From: Faecalibacterium sp. An121
GTDB taxonomy: Bacteria > Bacillota > Clostridia > Oscillospirales > Ruminococcaceae
DNA length: 40,728 nucleotides
Assembly (NCBI RefSeq): GCF_002160915.1
Contig: NZ_NFLM01000022.1
Location: forward strand, 1-40,728
Reading direction: 5' to 3'
Made by a program: the position numbers and the translations under genes
Part shown: positions 1 through 8,054 of the stretch, piece by piece
How positions within the stretch are numbered: position 1 is the stretch's first letter
Layout of the letters: the number at the start of each line of letters is the position of its first letter
Notes under the pieces: model-generated
Database searches by the model: none
What the model was told of the DNA's origin: nothing
What the model saw: only the letters and a program-made list of their open reading frames with translations

Positions 1-69
1 AATAGAACCAATATTCCTTCTGTTGTTGATCGCACCAAAACAAAAGAACTTTTGCGTCACGAAAGATAG
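1..69 (+). CDS. C-terminal tail of an upstream gene (partial)
   Basis: Frame 1 is open from the window edge to a TAG at 67-69, giving 22 residues that end in LLRHER. A strong rho-independent terminator begins ten bases after the stop, which is what the end of a real gene looks like. The rest of the protein lies outside the window and the visible tail is too short to assign a family. The call rests on position and the terminator only. Confidence 0.5.
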   Translation, partial: NRTNIPSVVDRTKTKELLRHER

Positions 70-78
70 GGTCCCTCT

Positions 79-117
79 GCGGGGGTCGGCTGCAAAGCCG
101 GCCCCCGCATTGTTTTT
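79..117 (+). terminator. Rho-independent terminator of the upstream gene
   Basis: A 13-bp GC-rich stem (79-91 with 96-108, one T-G pair) with a GCAA loop is followed by TTGTTTTT. The T-run lies on the right, so it ends rightward transcription from the partial gene at 1-69. Confidence 0.85.
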
Positions 118-176
118 GTGTGCCGCCCGCTTTTGCCGCGCCCTGGATGGGGCTGGCTGTTTTGCGGTTGGGCGGG

Positions 177-1232
177 TCAGCGCTGGTTTGTTTCCTCCAA
201 AAAGCTTTTGAGTTCGGGGCTGTCCTTTAAAAATTCCGTGTCCTTGTCCTCGCATAGGGAGTTCAGAATGGTTTTTTGAAGCATCGGCCCGAAACTCGCA
301 TCTACCTCTTTGGTTTTGATGTGACGGTAAAGCGGGGAGCGGTTGATATCCCATTTCTTCGTGAGGGATCGGAGCATGGGGACAAGCAGCTTCAAACATC
401 CGGCGCGGTTCCCGCAGGCGGAATACAGCTGAAACTGCGCTACATAACGGTTGTATTCCCACAGATCGAATATTTCTGCCGCCTGCTTGTCAACCTTTGC
501 AATGGAATCCGCGTCATCCAACCGGTTCTCTTTTATGGCGATCTCCATAAGGGTCATAAGCGCCGCATGGATCTCGTTGTTTGCGGACAGCAATTTCTCC
601 TCCATTGTTTTGGCGGCCCTGGGCAGTTCGCCCTGCGCAATAAAAATGTTGGCCTGTATTTGCCTTTTGTCCACCGGGCTTGGATCGGATACGGAATCCA
701 AAAGCGCCTGTGCGCCTGCATAATCCTGCCGCTCCAGCGCATCGGCGATCAGACGTGAGAGCGCCTGCTCCCGGATCGGCGCCTTGCTGCTGGAAGCGGC
801 GCGCCGGTATAAAGACAGGATCGCCGAACGGTATTCTTCCAGCCTGCCATCTTTGGGGTCTTTCATGGTCAGGGCGCCGTCCAGAAGCATCGCCAGACTG
901 CACACCAGCTGGTCGCAAGTAGGGAATTCCCGCAGTTTCGAGACGGCCAGATCGTATCCGGCGGCAAAGCCGTTTTGCTCGATGACGTCGGAGACCTGAT
1001 TCAGAAAAAGAGCGACTTCCTGTTCCGTCAGGTCGTCTTGAAAAGACAGCAGGGTGTTCAGGTCTGTATCCAAAAGCCGGGCGAGCGCGGGCAATACGGT
1101 GATGTCCGGGTAAGAGATCGCCTTTTCCCATTTATTGACCGCAGGAGCGGTGACACCCAGGTAATGGGCGACCTGTTCCTGTGTGAGATGTTTGGCCAGG
1201 CGGCGCTCGCGAATGATCTGATGGATTTTCAT
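177..1232 (-). CDS. XRE family helix-turn-helix regulator with helical repeat C-terminus
   Basis: A 351-residue protein. Residues 1-65 form an XRE/Cro helix-turn-helix (LTQEQVAHYLGVTAPAVNKW is the HTH core). The remainder is helical and resembles the TPR-like sensor halves common behind Firmicute XRE domains; no enzymatic motif is visible. The reading frame is open further upstream to 1397, but the ATG at 1232 is preferred because it directly begins the HTH and has AAAGGAGA nine to ten bases before it. The gene is monocistronic with its own promoter at 1269-1297. Its targets cannot be read from the sequence. A role as a stand-alone transcriptional regulator that senses a peptide or small ligand through the helical half is inference. 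Confidence 0.85.
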   Translation of the reverse strand: MKIHQIIRERRLAKHLTQEQVAHYLGVTAPAVNKWEKAISYPDITVLPALARLLDTDLNTLLSFQDDLTEQEVALFLNQVSDVIEQNGFAAGYDLAVSKLREFPTCDQLVCSLAMLLDGALTMKDPKDGRLEEYRSAILSLYRRAASSSKAPIREQALSRLIADALERQDYAGAQALLDSVSDPSPVDKRQIQANIFIAQGELPRAAKTMEEKLLSANNEIHAALMTLMEIAIKENRLDDADSIAKVDKQAAEIFDLWEYNRYVAQFQLYSACGNRAGCLKLLVPMLRSLTKKWDINRSPLYRHIKTKEVDASFGPMLQKTILNSLCEDKDTEFLKDSPELKSFLEETNQR

Positions 1233-1268
1233 AGGACCCTGTCTCCTTTGCGCTTGATTCTTAACATC

Positions 1269-1297
1269 ATTGTAGCAGCTGGGGCGGCGCTTTTCCA
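1269..1297 (-). promoter_or_regulatory. Promoter of the XRE regulator gene
   Basis: On the minus strand TGGAAA and TACAAT are separated by 17 bases, about 37 bases upstream of the chosen ATG at 1232. The -10 is good and the -35 is weak. Confidence 0.5.
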
Positions 1298-1387
1298 TTG
1301 ACTGTTTTTTAACTTTCCGGAGAAAAAATGGACCGCAAATCAACTGCCGTAGCGCGCCGAAGGGCAAAATCGGTTCGGCTGGAGTAT

Positions 1388-1418
1388 AAAAAAGCACCCG
1401 CCCAGGGCAGGTGCTTTT
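1388..1418 (-). terminator. Terminator of the MYG1 / GIY-YIG-GNAT operon
   Basis: On the minus strand AAAAGCACC and GGTGCTTTT flank a second short GCCC/GGGC stem, followed by TTTTTTAT. It lies 13 bases after the stop of the GIY-YIG/GNAT gene. Confidence 0.85.
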
Positions 1419-1430
1419 GGGGGATCGGTC

Positions 1431-2294
1431 TCAAAGGGCGGACTCGTGCCGGTCGTATTTCGCCAGCACCTGGTCTACCTCAGCCGGCTCCAGCCGGAGG
1501 CGGACCGGAGCGGGGGCGGCGCTGCCTTTGCGCAGGGGCAGCCACCAGGTGGACAGCCCGGCCCAGCGGCCGAACTTGTAAGCCGTGTGGGGCTGGCGGC
1601 CTACGCAGGTGAAACCGAACTTCTGATGAAAGCGTTCGCTGGCCGGGTTGGGGTCGGCAATGAGGGCATAGACGTTCCAATACCCCTGCATGCGCAGCAG
1701 CTCCAGCAGCGCGCCGTACAATTTGGCGCCCACCCCCGCCGAACAGGCGTCCGGGGCGCAGTAGATGGTGCTTTCCACATCCCAGTCAAAGGCTTCCCGG
1801 GGATGGTAGCGATGGGCGCAGGCATAGCCCAGCAGGCGGCCGGTCCCGTCCCGCGCCAGAAGCAGCGGAGCTCGGGCCAGCGTATCCTCCACCCAGGTCT
1901 GGTATTCCTCCAGAGTGGACGGGGTGATCTGGAAGGTCGCGATCCGGTTGCGCACATACCAGTTATAAATGTGCAGGATGTCGGCGGCATCGGCGCAGGT
2001 GGCCATGGACAGCCGGGGCTGCATCTGCCGGGCCCATTCGGCACACAGGACCTCTTTTTGGGATTTGGACAGCTTCTTAAGGGCGGCTTCCCGCCGCAGC
2101 GCCGCCGGCTTGTCCGCGCAGGGTTCGAGGTAGGCCAGGCTCAGAGCCCCGAAGGCCCGGGTCGCCCGGGCGCCCTGCCCTGTTTTGTGGGCGTGCAGCC
2201 GGGCGGCAGGGTCGTTGGTCCAGCCGGTGTACAGCCTGCCGCCCCCGCAGCGGACCATGTAGACATAGGCGGGGGCGAACGATTCACCGTCCAT
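1431..2294 (-). CDS. GIY-YIG endonuclease domain fused to GNAT N-acetyltransferase
   Basis: A 287-residue two-domain protein. Residues 8-85 are a compact GIY-YIG domain of the YhbQ/UPF0213 type: YVY at 10-12, YTG at 22-24, Arg32 and Glu69 sit where the catalytic Tyr, Arg and Glu of the family are expected. Residues 94-258 are a GNAT acetyltransferase of the phosphinothricin-acetyltransferase (Pat/Bar) type, with the acetyl-CoA loop around CSAGVGAKLY (184-193) and the late ASERFHQKFGF segment. The last 30 residues are an extra tail. Stand-alone UPF0213 proteins are about 90 residues and Pat-like enzymes about 170, so this is one chain carrying both. The start ATG at 2294 overlaps the stop of the MYG1 gene by 11 bases, so the two are translationally coupled. 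Substrates of either half are unknown. Confidence 0.85.
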   Translation of the reverse strand: MDGESFAPAYVYMVRCGGGRLYTGWTNDPAARLHAHKTGQGARATRAFGALSLAYLEPCADKPAALRREAALKKLSKSQKEVLCAEWARQMQPRLSMATCADAADILHIYNWYVRNRIATFQITPSTLEEYQTWVEDTLARAPLLLARDGTGRLLGYACAHRYHPREAFDWDVESTIYCAPDACSAGVGAKLYGALLELLRMQGYWNVYALIADPNPASERFHQKFGFTCVGRQPHTAYKFGRWAGLSTWWLPLRKGSAAPAPVRLRLEPAEVDQVLAKYDRHESAL

Positions 2295-3108
2295 TGTTCT
2301 TGAGAACCAGGCGGCAGGCGGCCACGGCGGTCTGCTTGTCCCTGGCGGTGATCAAAAAGCGGCTGGCATGGCAGAAGCTGATCCCATCCAGACCGCTGCG
2401 GGCTTCAATGACCTGCTGGGGCTGGCCGGCCCAGGAGGCGGGGAAGGGGAGTTTGGGCTTTTTGGTCCGGTGGTCGGTGACGCACTGGGCGCTCCAGCCG
2501 CCCCGCTGGCTGGGATACACCACAAAAAGAGCGTCGGTTTTGTACAGGCCGTTTTTCCAGGGCAGATAGCACGGCAGCACCACGATGCCGTCTTTGGAGG
2601 CAGCGTAGGCGGCCCGCACCTTTTCGTCCGCCCGGTTGACCGCGTTGGCCGCCTCGATCTGACGGGACAGGATCTGCTTTGCGACCGCCACCGCCTCAAA
2701 GAAGCGGTCATCGGCGCTGTCGGCGCTGTCCCAGGGCGGATTGAAAAAGCCGATGGCATCGCACAGGCTGTTCTGCTCGCCGGTGTTGTCGTTCAGGTCC
2801 AAAGGCTGAATGAAATTTTCATCGATGAGGCGGGCCTGACGTTCCCCAACCAGGCCGGGACCCAGCACCCGCCACAGCAGCCCGAAGGCCGCGTAAGGCA
2901 CCCCGTTGGGGCGGGTCTGACGGGGCTCCCGGTGGTGGTCGAACATACCGTCGCCGATGTCATAGACGATGCCGTCGAAGTCATCCGGCACCACAAAGCC
3001 CCGGCTGACTTTGATGTCCGGGCGCAGGATCTGCAAAAGTGCGGTCGCAAACACATCGTCGGCGTGGAACTTGCCGGCGTGGGTAAAACCGCGGGCTGGG
3101 ATCTTCAT
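2284..3108 (-). CDS. MYG1 family metal-dependent hydrolase/exonuclease (UPF0160)
   Basis: A 274-residue protein matching the MYG1/UPF0160 family, a DHH-related group; eukaryotic MYG1 is a 3'-5' RNA exonuclease. Visible motifs are THAGKFHADDVFATALL (residues 9-25, His10, His15 and Asp17 as likely metal ligands) and YDIGDGMFDHHR (49-60, Asp57-His58-His59). The C-terminal PWKNGLYKTDALFVVYPSQ segment is also typical. Bacterial members are usually 280-300 residues, so this one is complete. The frame is open upstream to 3156, but the ATG at 3108 has AGAGAGGTG before it and starts exactly at the family's N-terminus. It is first in a two-gene operon with the GIY-YIG/GNAT fusion, from the promoter at 3145-3173. 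A nuclease activity in bacteria is inferred from the family. Confidence 0.88.
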   Translation of the reverse strand: MKIPARGFTHAGKFHADDVFATALLQILRPDIKVSRGFVVPDDFDGIVYDIGDGMFDHHREPRQTRPNGVPYAAFGLLWRVLGPGLVGERQARLIDENFIQPLDLNDNTGEQNSLCDAIGFFNPPWDSADSADDRFFEAVAVAKQILSRQIEAANAVNRADEKVRAAYAASKDGIVVLPCYLPWKNGLYKTDALFVVYPSQRGGWSAQCVTDHRTKKPKLPFPASWAGQPQQVIEARSGLDGISFCHASRFLITARDKQTAVAACRLVLKNNGR

Positions 3109-3144
3109 TAGGAACACCTCTCTGCACAGAACTGTTTTCGTAAC

Positions 3145-3173
3145 AGTATACCACATTTTACGCCGATGTGCAA
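3145..3173 (-). promoter_or_regulatory. Promoter of the MYG1 operon
   Basis: Minus strand TTGCAC-17 bp-TATACT. The -35 touches the terminator of the upstream hydrolase gene. Just downstream, 3131-3147 is a small hairpin (ACTGTT/AACAGT), which could be an operator or a leader stem. Confidence 0.75.
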
Positions 3174-3205
3174 AACAGCCGCAGCAGATCCCTGCTGCGG
3201 CTGTT
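3172..3205 (-). terminator. Terminator of the secreted hydrolase gene
   Basis: A 13-bp perfect stem (3174-3186 with 3193-3205; AACAGCCGCAGCA on the minus strand) is followed by TTTTG. It lies about 60 bases past the hydrolase stop at 3267. Confidence 0.8.
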
Positions 3206-3266
3206 GCATCATAATAGCATCGTGTGGGGGAGCCGGCGCACCGGGCGGGTGGCGGCCGTCGCCTCG

Positions 3267-4400
3267 TTACTGCACGTTTTGCTGGATCCAGTTCTCGATG
3301 TGGTCGGCGATGACGTCGTTGTTCAGATCCTGGAACATGAAGTGGTCGTTGCCGGTGATGCCCTCATCCGGCAGATGCACCACTGTGCTGGTGCGGCCGG
3401 CGGCGGTGTAAGCCGCGGTGAAGGTGTCGGCGGTGGAGGCCATCATGGACCACATGGCGGCTGCGGGCACGTCAGTGTACTGCTGGCCGATGTAATCGCC
3501 GTAGTAGAAGGCCACCGGGATGTTCTGTTCCACCATGGCGTTGTAGGCGTCGCTGCCCACCTCAGGCGCAGCGCCCGGCTCAATGGCCACGATGGCGGCC
3601 ACATGATCCGTATACAGGGGCACTTCCCAGCCGGGCAGGCCGCCCTGGGAATGGGTGACCAGGATGGAGTCTTTGCCGGTGCGGGCATACACTTCATCGA
3701 TGGTCGCCGCGACGGCCTGGGCCACCACGGTGTTGTCGATGGCCTGATCGCCTGCGTCGTTGTCCATGCCGGTGTCAGGGGTCATCTGACGGAAGAACTG
3801 ATCCAGTACCTCCTCGCCCCGGGGGAACTGGGAGCCCTCATTGTAGGTGAACTGATCGTTCCGGTAGGTGCCGATGCGGAACTGGGTGTACCAGGTCTGG
3901 TCCGAGGGGGTGGTGGTCATGGTGCCTGCCACCGAGGTCTGGCCGGCCTCGCCCCGGCGGGGCTGGTCGATCAGCCAGACGCTGTGCCCTTTGCGCAGGA
4001 ACATATCCGACCATCCTTCACGTCCGTCCGGGGTGGTCATCCAGCCCATGCGGGACTGGCCGTACCCGTGCAGGAACACCATGGGCAGTTCGGTGTCGTT
4101 TTCGGGGATCTGGTAGAGGACGTTGGCGTGGTCCACATGGGAGGTGTAGTAGTTGCCCACGTCAAAGGTGCCATCCGAGCGGATGACGGTGCCGCCCGCC
4201 GAGAAGATGCCCTGCTCTGCGATGCGCAGGGGCGCGTTTTCGGGGTCGATCAGGTCCCGCAGGGGGGCGGGCAGAAGGTCCAGGATGCCGTTTTCGGCGG
4301 CATCCTCGGATGCCGCAAAGGCGGTGACCGGCGCTGTCAGGGTGGACAGAGCCAGAACGGCGGCCGCTGTCAGGGCGGCGGCCCGATGCTGTAGTTTCAT
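3267..4400 (-). CDS. Secreted alpha/beta-fold hydrolase (esterase-like)
   Basis: A 377-residue protein with a clear Sec signal peptide: MKLQHR, a hydrophobic stretch to about residue 27, and a likely cleavage after AFA. The mature part has an alpha/beta-hydrolase core: HGYG at 111-114 (oxyanion region), THSQGG with Ser251 as nucleophile (a variant of GxSxG), an acidic candidate at Glu274 (AIEPG), and a C-terminal His353 in GNDHFMF. This fits a secreted esterase or lipase-like enzyme; the substrate is unknown. The frame is open upstream to 4649, but ATG 4400 has AAAAGGAGC before it and begins the signal peptide. Its promoter at 4473-4529 carries the same box as the neighbouring reductase and dehydrogenase promoters, so it probably belongs to the LysR-linked redox regulon. 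Confidence 0.85.
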   Translation of the reverse strand: MKLQHRAAALTAAAVLALSTLTAPVTAFAASEDAAENGILDLLPAPLRDLIDPENAPLRIAEQGIFSAGGTVIRSDGTFDVGNYYTSHVDHANVLYQIPENDTELPMVFLHGYGQSRMGWMTTPDGREGWSDMFLRKGHSVWLIDQPRRGEAGQTSVAGTMTTTPSDQTWYTQFRIGTYRNDQFTYNEGSQFPRGEEVLDQFFRQMTPDTGMDNDAGDQAIDNTVVAQAVAATIDEVYARTGKDSILVTHSQGGLPGWEVPLYTDHVAAIVAIEPGAAPEVGSDAYNAMVEQNIPVAFYYGDYIGQQYTDVPAAAMWSMMASTADTFTAAYTAAGRTSTVVHLPDEGITGNDHFMFQDLNNDVIADHIENWIQQNVQ

Positions 4401-4472
4401 AGGTTTGCTCCTTTTCTTTTGTACGGTGGACGGTCGTTCTTTTCTGGGGCCGAAGCCCTTTTTCCTGGCTTT

Positions 4473-4529
4473 ATTGTAACGCGCTCCGCCCCGGGGCAGA
4501 AGTCTCGATTGGTTATGGAGTGATAAGCC
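4473..4529 (-). promoter_or_regulatory. Box-containing promoter of the hydrolase gene (copy 1 of 3)
   Basis: Minus-strand -10 TACAAT (4473-4478) lies 20 bases downstream of a box that reads GAAGTCTCGATTGGTTATG on the plus strand (4499-4517) and continues to AAGCC at 4525-4529. The same box precedes the -10 by 19-20 bases at 6513-6568 and 7984-8030. No good -35 is seen, as expected for an activator-dependent promoter. The box contains a T-N11-A pattern as in LysR-type operators. Confidence 0.7.
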
Positions 4530-4537
4530 GAAGGTTT

Positions 4538-5002
4538 CTACTGGGGATGCATACGCCAAACAGGCCCGCAGCATTCGGCTGCGGGCCTGCGGCAAAGAAG
4601 GAAGATGGAGATGATGTTGCCGTCCTCGTTCACCTTGAGCAGCCGGCACTCCAGCGCCACCGGCAGCTCGTCGATGAGCGGCGCGTCCACCGTGCTGGCC
4701 TTGCTGGTGTGGAAGCCGGCCTTCTGCATCTTGGCCGGCTCACTGTTGCCCGAGACCATCCCCACATAGTCGGCGGAGACGGTGTCGGCCGCGTCGGCAA
4801 AGCTGATGGTGAAATCCTTCCGGGCCAGGATGTTGGCCGTAGTGCGGTGGTCTTTGCTGAGGCAGAGCACCACCTTGCCGGCGTCGTACAGGCCGCCCCA
4901 GGCCGCATTCATGGCGTCGGCGGTGCCGTCGGGGTTATAGGTGCCCACGATCAGCACCGGCAGCGGGTAGAACCAGGGCTTTGCGCCAAAATTTGTCCGC
5001 AT
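4538..5002 (-). CDS. Flavin reductase family protein, C-terminally truncated
   Basis: A 154-residue reading frame. Residues 1-130 match the flavin reductase (FMN-binding split barrel) family: PWFYPLPVLIVGTYN at the start, MNAAWGG at 31-37, CLSKDHRTTANI at 47-58 and SADYVG at 76-81. Family members of this type usually run to about 190 residues. After NEDGNI at 125-130 the family sequence stops and an unrelated 24-residue tail follows, the last part of which is translated from an inverted repeat (4562-4589). The likely history is a deletion that removed the last 55-60 codons and joined the gene to its own terminator. AAAGGAG precedes the ATG at 5002. It is last in the operon behind two aldo/keto reductase genes (31 bases after the intact one). 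Function is doubtful because the lost part normally contributes to the FMN pocket and dimer. Confidence 0.75.
   Translation of the reverse strand: MRTNFGAKPWFYPLPVLIVGTYNPDGTADAMNAAWGGLYDAGKVVLCLSKDHRTTANILARKDFTISFADAADTVSADYVGMVSGNSEPAKMQKAGFHTSKASTVDAPLIDELPVALECRLLKVNEDGNIISIFLLCRRPAAECCGPVWRMHPQ
4562..4589 (-). terminator. Inverted repeat ending the reductase operon
   Basis: AGGCCCGCAG pairs with CTGCGGGCCT; on the minus strand it is followed by GTTTGG, a weak T-run. It overlaps the out-of-family 3' end of the truncated flavin reductase gene, consistent with a deletion that fused gene and terminator. Confidence 0.55.
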
Positions 5003-5033
5003 AGAAAATCGCTCCTTTGTCTTTCAAAACGTC

Positions 5034-5879
5034 TTACTTCTGCCCGTCCACGTCGGGGATCATCTGCACATAGCGCCGCAGCAGTTCGGGGGTGCTGGTG
5101 TAGTAGCGTTTGGCCTGGTCCATGGCGGCGATCTGAGCCATCTCGCCCTCGGTCAGCTCAAAGTCGAACAGGTCGAAGTTGTCCCGGATGTGGTCGGGGT
5201 TCTTGGAACCGGGGATGACGATGTTGCCGCTCTGGATCTGCCAGCGCAGGATGATCTGTGCATTGGACTTGCCGTATTTTTTGCCCAGCTGGCTGAACAG
5301 AGGCTCGGCGATCAGGGCCTTGTCCCCGTGGCCCAGGGGATACCAGGCCTGGATGACCATGGCCTGCTCCTCCAAAAACCGCTTGAGGGCCTTTTCCTGG
5401 TTGTAGGGATGCACCTCGGTCTGCAGCACCGCAGGATGGACCCGGCAGTTGTCCAGGATCTCCTGGATCTGTTCCCGGTTGAAATTGGACAGACCGATGG
5501 CGCGCACCTTGCCTTCCTGGTAGGCCTTTTCCATCTGCCGGTAGCCGGCCATATAGTTGCCGGCGGGCTGGTGGATCAGCAGCAGGTCGATGTAGTCGGT
5601 GCCCAGCCGTTCCAGGGTCTTGTCCACCGCGTCAGGCTGCTCATAGAAACTGGGCCAGAGCTTGGTCTCCAGGAAGATCTCGTCCCGGGGCAGGCCCGAA
5701 GCGCGGATGGCCCGGCCCACCGCCTTTTCATTCCTATAGGCGTTGGCAGTGTCGATCAGGCGGTAGCCGCACCGCAGGGCGCTGCGCACCGAGGCCTCCG
5801 CCTCATCGGGGCTGAGAAGAAAGGTGCCGATGCCGGCCATGGGCATCTTGACGCCGTTGTTCAGGACTGCGTACTCCAT
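5034..5879 (-). CDS. Aldo/keto reductase (2,5-diketogluconate reductase-like)
   Basis: A full-length 281-residue AKR of the AKR5-like group. It should reduce aldehydes or ketones with NADPH in the cytoplasm. The catalytic tetrad is complete: Asp43 and Tyr48 (LIDTANAYRNE), Lys73 (ETKLWP) and His103 (LLLIHQP). The cofactor-binding segment VIPGSKNPDHIRDN near residue 220 is intact. The ATG at 5879 has AAGGAGG shortly upstream. It follows the deleted reductase gene at 5905-6471 by 25 bases and precedes the truncated flavin reductase by 31 bases, so it is read from the box promoter at 6513-6568. It is the only clearly working enzyme of this three-gene operon. Confidence 0.9.
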   Translation of the reverse strand: MEYAVLNNGVKMPMAGIGTFLLSPDEAEASVRSALRCGYRLIDTANAYRNEKAVGRAIRASGLPRDEIFLETKLWPSFYEQPDAVDKTLERLGTDYIDLLLIHQPAGNYMAGYRQMEKAYQEGKVRAIGLSNFNREQIQEILDNCRVHPAVLQTEVHPYNQEKALKRFLEEQAMVIQAWYPLGHGDKALIAEPLFSQLGKKYGKSNAQIILRWQIQSGNIVIPGSKNPDHIRDNFDLFDFELTEGEMAQIAAMDQAKRYYTSTPELLRRYVQMIPDVDGQK

Positions 5880-5904
5880 AAGAAAACCTCCTTGTTCCGT
5901 ATGT

Positions 5905-6510
<606 letters not shown>

Positions 6511-6512
6511 TT

Positions 6513-6568
6513 ATTATAGCCCGGCAGGCGGAAACCGGAAGTCTCGATTGGTTATGCAGTTGTAAGCC
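6513..6568 (-). promoter_or_regulatory. Box-containing promoter of the aldo/keto reductase operon (copy 2 of 3)
   Basis: Minus-strand -10 TATAAT (6513-6518), then 19 bases, then the shared box GAAGTCTCGATTGGTTATG (plus-strand reading, 6538-6556) followed by CAGTTGTAAGCC. No consensus -35 is present. See copies at 4473-4529 and 7984-8030. Confidence 0.75.
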
Positions 6569-6586
6569 GGGGGTTATAAGCTGCCG

Positions 6587-6730
6587 TCAGTGGCTGAACA
6601 GCCACCCCATCACGGCGGGACCGGTGTCGGAGCCTGCCTGGGATGCGCCGGCTGCCGGCACGCCGGCCGTGCAGCCCGCCAGGCCCAGGGCCATGACAAA
6701 GCCCGTCAAAAGGGCGGCCAGTCGTTTCAT
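6587..6730 (-). CDS. Short lipoprotein remnant
   Basis: A 47-residue frame starting at ATG 6730 with AAAGGAG upstream. It opens with a lipoprotein signal peptide: MKRLAALLTGFVMALGLAGC with LAGC as lipobox, so Cys20 would be lipidated. The following 27 residues (GVPAAGASQ linker) end abruptly in MGWLFSH. It lies 28 bases after the alcohol dehydrogenase stop, in the same operon. Lipoproteins with such a signal and linker normally carry a folded domain next, so this looks like the N-terminal stub of a larger lipoprotein truncated by deletion, like its neighbours. A genuine mini-lipoprotein cannot be excluded. Confidence 0.55.
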   Translation of the reverse strand: MKRLAALLTGFVMALGLAGCTAGVPAAGASQAGSDTGPAVMGWLFSH

Positions 6731-6758
6731 ACAAAAAACTCCTTTCCTGTATTTCCTG

Positions 6759-7925
6759 TTACTCGTAGCACTCACAGAAGATCTTGTAGATCTCGTCGTG
6801 GGTCATCTTTTTGTAGCTGCCCTGGGAGATGCCGCAGCTGTCGGCGATCTGGCGCAGCTGGGCCTTGTCAGCCCCCAGCTCCTTGAGGGTGGTGGGCAGG
6901 CCGATCTCCCGGATGAAGGCCGCCAGGGCGCTGATCCCGGCCAGGGCCAGTTCCTGGTCGCTCCGGCCCTCCCGGGGGATGCCCCAGACGTTCTGGGCAA
7001 ACCGCATGAATTTGGGCAGCCCTTCCTGGTAGATGTGCTGGTAGTAGACCGGGTGCAGCACCGCCAGGCCGCAGCCGTGGTTGCAGTTGGTGTAGGCCCC
7101 CAGCTGATGCTCCATGTTGTGGCACTCAAAGTCGCACTGTTTGCCCATCTTGATCAGGCGGTTTTCGGCCATGGTGGCGTCCCACATCAGGTTGGAGCGG
7201 GCGGTGTAATCCCGGGGGTTCTGGATGGCGGCGCGCAGGTTGCGGATGACGCTGCGCATCAGGGCCTCCATGATGTCATCCGAGACGTTGTCCTCGTCGG
7301 GGGCGCTGAAATAGGTCTCCATGATGTGGCTGAGGATGTCGAAGCTGCCCGACACCATCTGCCCCTGGGGCACGCTGTACGTGTAGGTCGGGTCCATCAG
7401 GGCAAACCTTGCGTTGAGGGCAGGGTAGTCCCGGCCGGTCTTGATCTTCTTTTCCTCGTTGGTGATGACGGCCCCGCCGTTGCACTCGCTGCCGGTGCCC
7501 GCCACCGTGACGATCACTCCCAGCGGCAGCGGCTCGAAGTCGATGACGCCGGGCCGGGCCCAGAAGTCATCCCAGACATCCCCGTCGTAGCGGGCGGCCA
7601 GACTGACCGCCTTGCAGCAGTCCATGACGCTGCCTCCGCCCACGGCCAGGATCATGTCGGCGCCGCAGGCGCGGGCCAGGCGGGCGCCCTCCTGCACCTT
7701 GGCGTAGGTGGGATTGGCCATGATGCCCGAAAATTCCACCACCTGCTTGCCTGCGCTGTAAAAGACATCCATGATCTCGTCGTAGACGCCGTTGCGCTTG
7801 ATGGAGCCGCCCCCATAGGCCAGCAGGATGGTATGGGCGTGTTTGGTCAGGCAGGCCAGGTACTCCTTGACGCAGCCCTGCCCAAAGTAGACCTTGGTGC
7901 TGTTCTGAAAAATAAAGTTGTTCAT
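6759..7925 (-). CDS. Iron-containing alcohol dehydrogenase (YqhD/BdhA-like)
   Basis: A full-length 388-residue group III alcohol dehydrogenase that should interconvert alcohols and aldehydes with NAD(P)H. It begins with NFIFQNSTKVYFGQG, typical of butanol dehydrogenases of the YqhD type. The dinucleotide motif GGGS is at 96-99 and the TVAGTGSE loop at 140-147. The metal ligands fall at Asp196, His200, His269 and His283. The start at 7925 has AAAGGAAGC upstream. It is first in an operon with the short lipoprotein frame and is read from the box promoter at 7984-8030, linking it to the reductase and hydrolase promoters. The physiological substrate is not readable; aldehyde detoxification or fermentation are both possible. 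Confidence 0.92.
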   Translation of the reverse strand: MNNFIFQNSTKVYFGQGCVKEYLACLTKHAHTILLAYGGGSIKRNGVYDEIMDVFYSAGKQVVEFSGIMANPTYAKVQEGARLARACGADMILAVGGGSVMDCCKAVSLAARYDGDVWDDFWARPGVIDFEPLPLGVIVTVAGTGSECNGGAVITNEEKKIKTGRDYPALNARFALMDPTYTYSVPQGQMVSGSFDILSHIMETYFSAPDEDNVSDDIMEALMRSVIRNLRAAIQNPRDYTARSNLMWDATMAENRLIKMGKQCDFECHNMEHQLGAYTNCNHGCGLAVLHPVYYQHIYQEGLPKFMRFAQNVWGIPREGRSDQELALAGISALAAFIREIGLPTTLKELGADKAQLRQIADSCGISQGSYKKMTHDEIYKIFCECYE

Positions 7926-7983
7926 AGAAAATGCTTCCTTTCCGACTGTGACCTCGCTTTTTCCGGCGGTCCGTTCTGTTCCT

Positions 7984-8030
7984 AGTATAAAAAAATCGAG
8001 ACTTCGGCAGAAGTCTCGATTGGTTATGCA
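7984..8030 (-). promoter_or_regulatory. Box-containing promoter of the alcohol dehydrogenase operon (copy 3 of 3)
   Basis: Minus-strand -10 TATACT (7984-7989), 20 bases, then the shared box (8010-8030). In this copy the inner part of the box is repeated in inverse orientation between box and -10: AATCGAGACTTC (7994-8005), GGCA, GAAGTCTCGATT (8010-8021), a perfect 12-bp palindrome overlapping the -35 position. It could be a second regulator half-site. On the minus strand it is followed by T7, so the transcript-termination look-alike must be kept in mind. Confidence 0.7.
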
Positions 8031-8054
8031 GTGTATACCTGCGGCTTATCAGTT

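Noticed and set aside
7994-8021. Reading the palindrome simply as a rho-independent terminator
   Set aside because: It overlaps a promoter whose box is shared with two other promoters; the inverse arm copies that box, so a regulatory site is the better first reading, although termination is not excluded.
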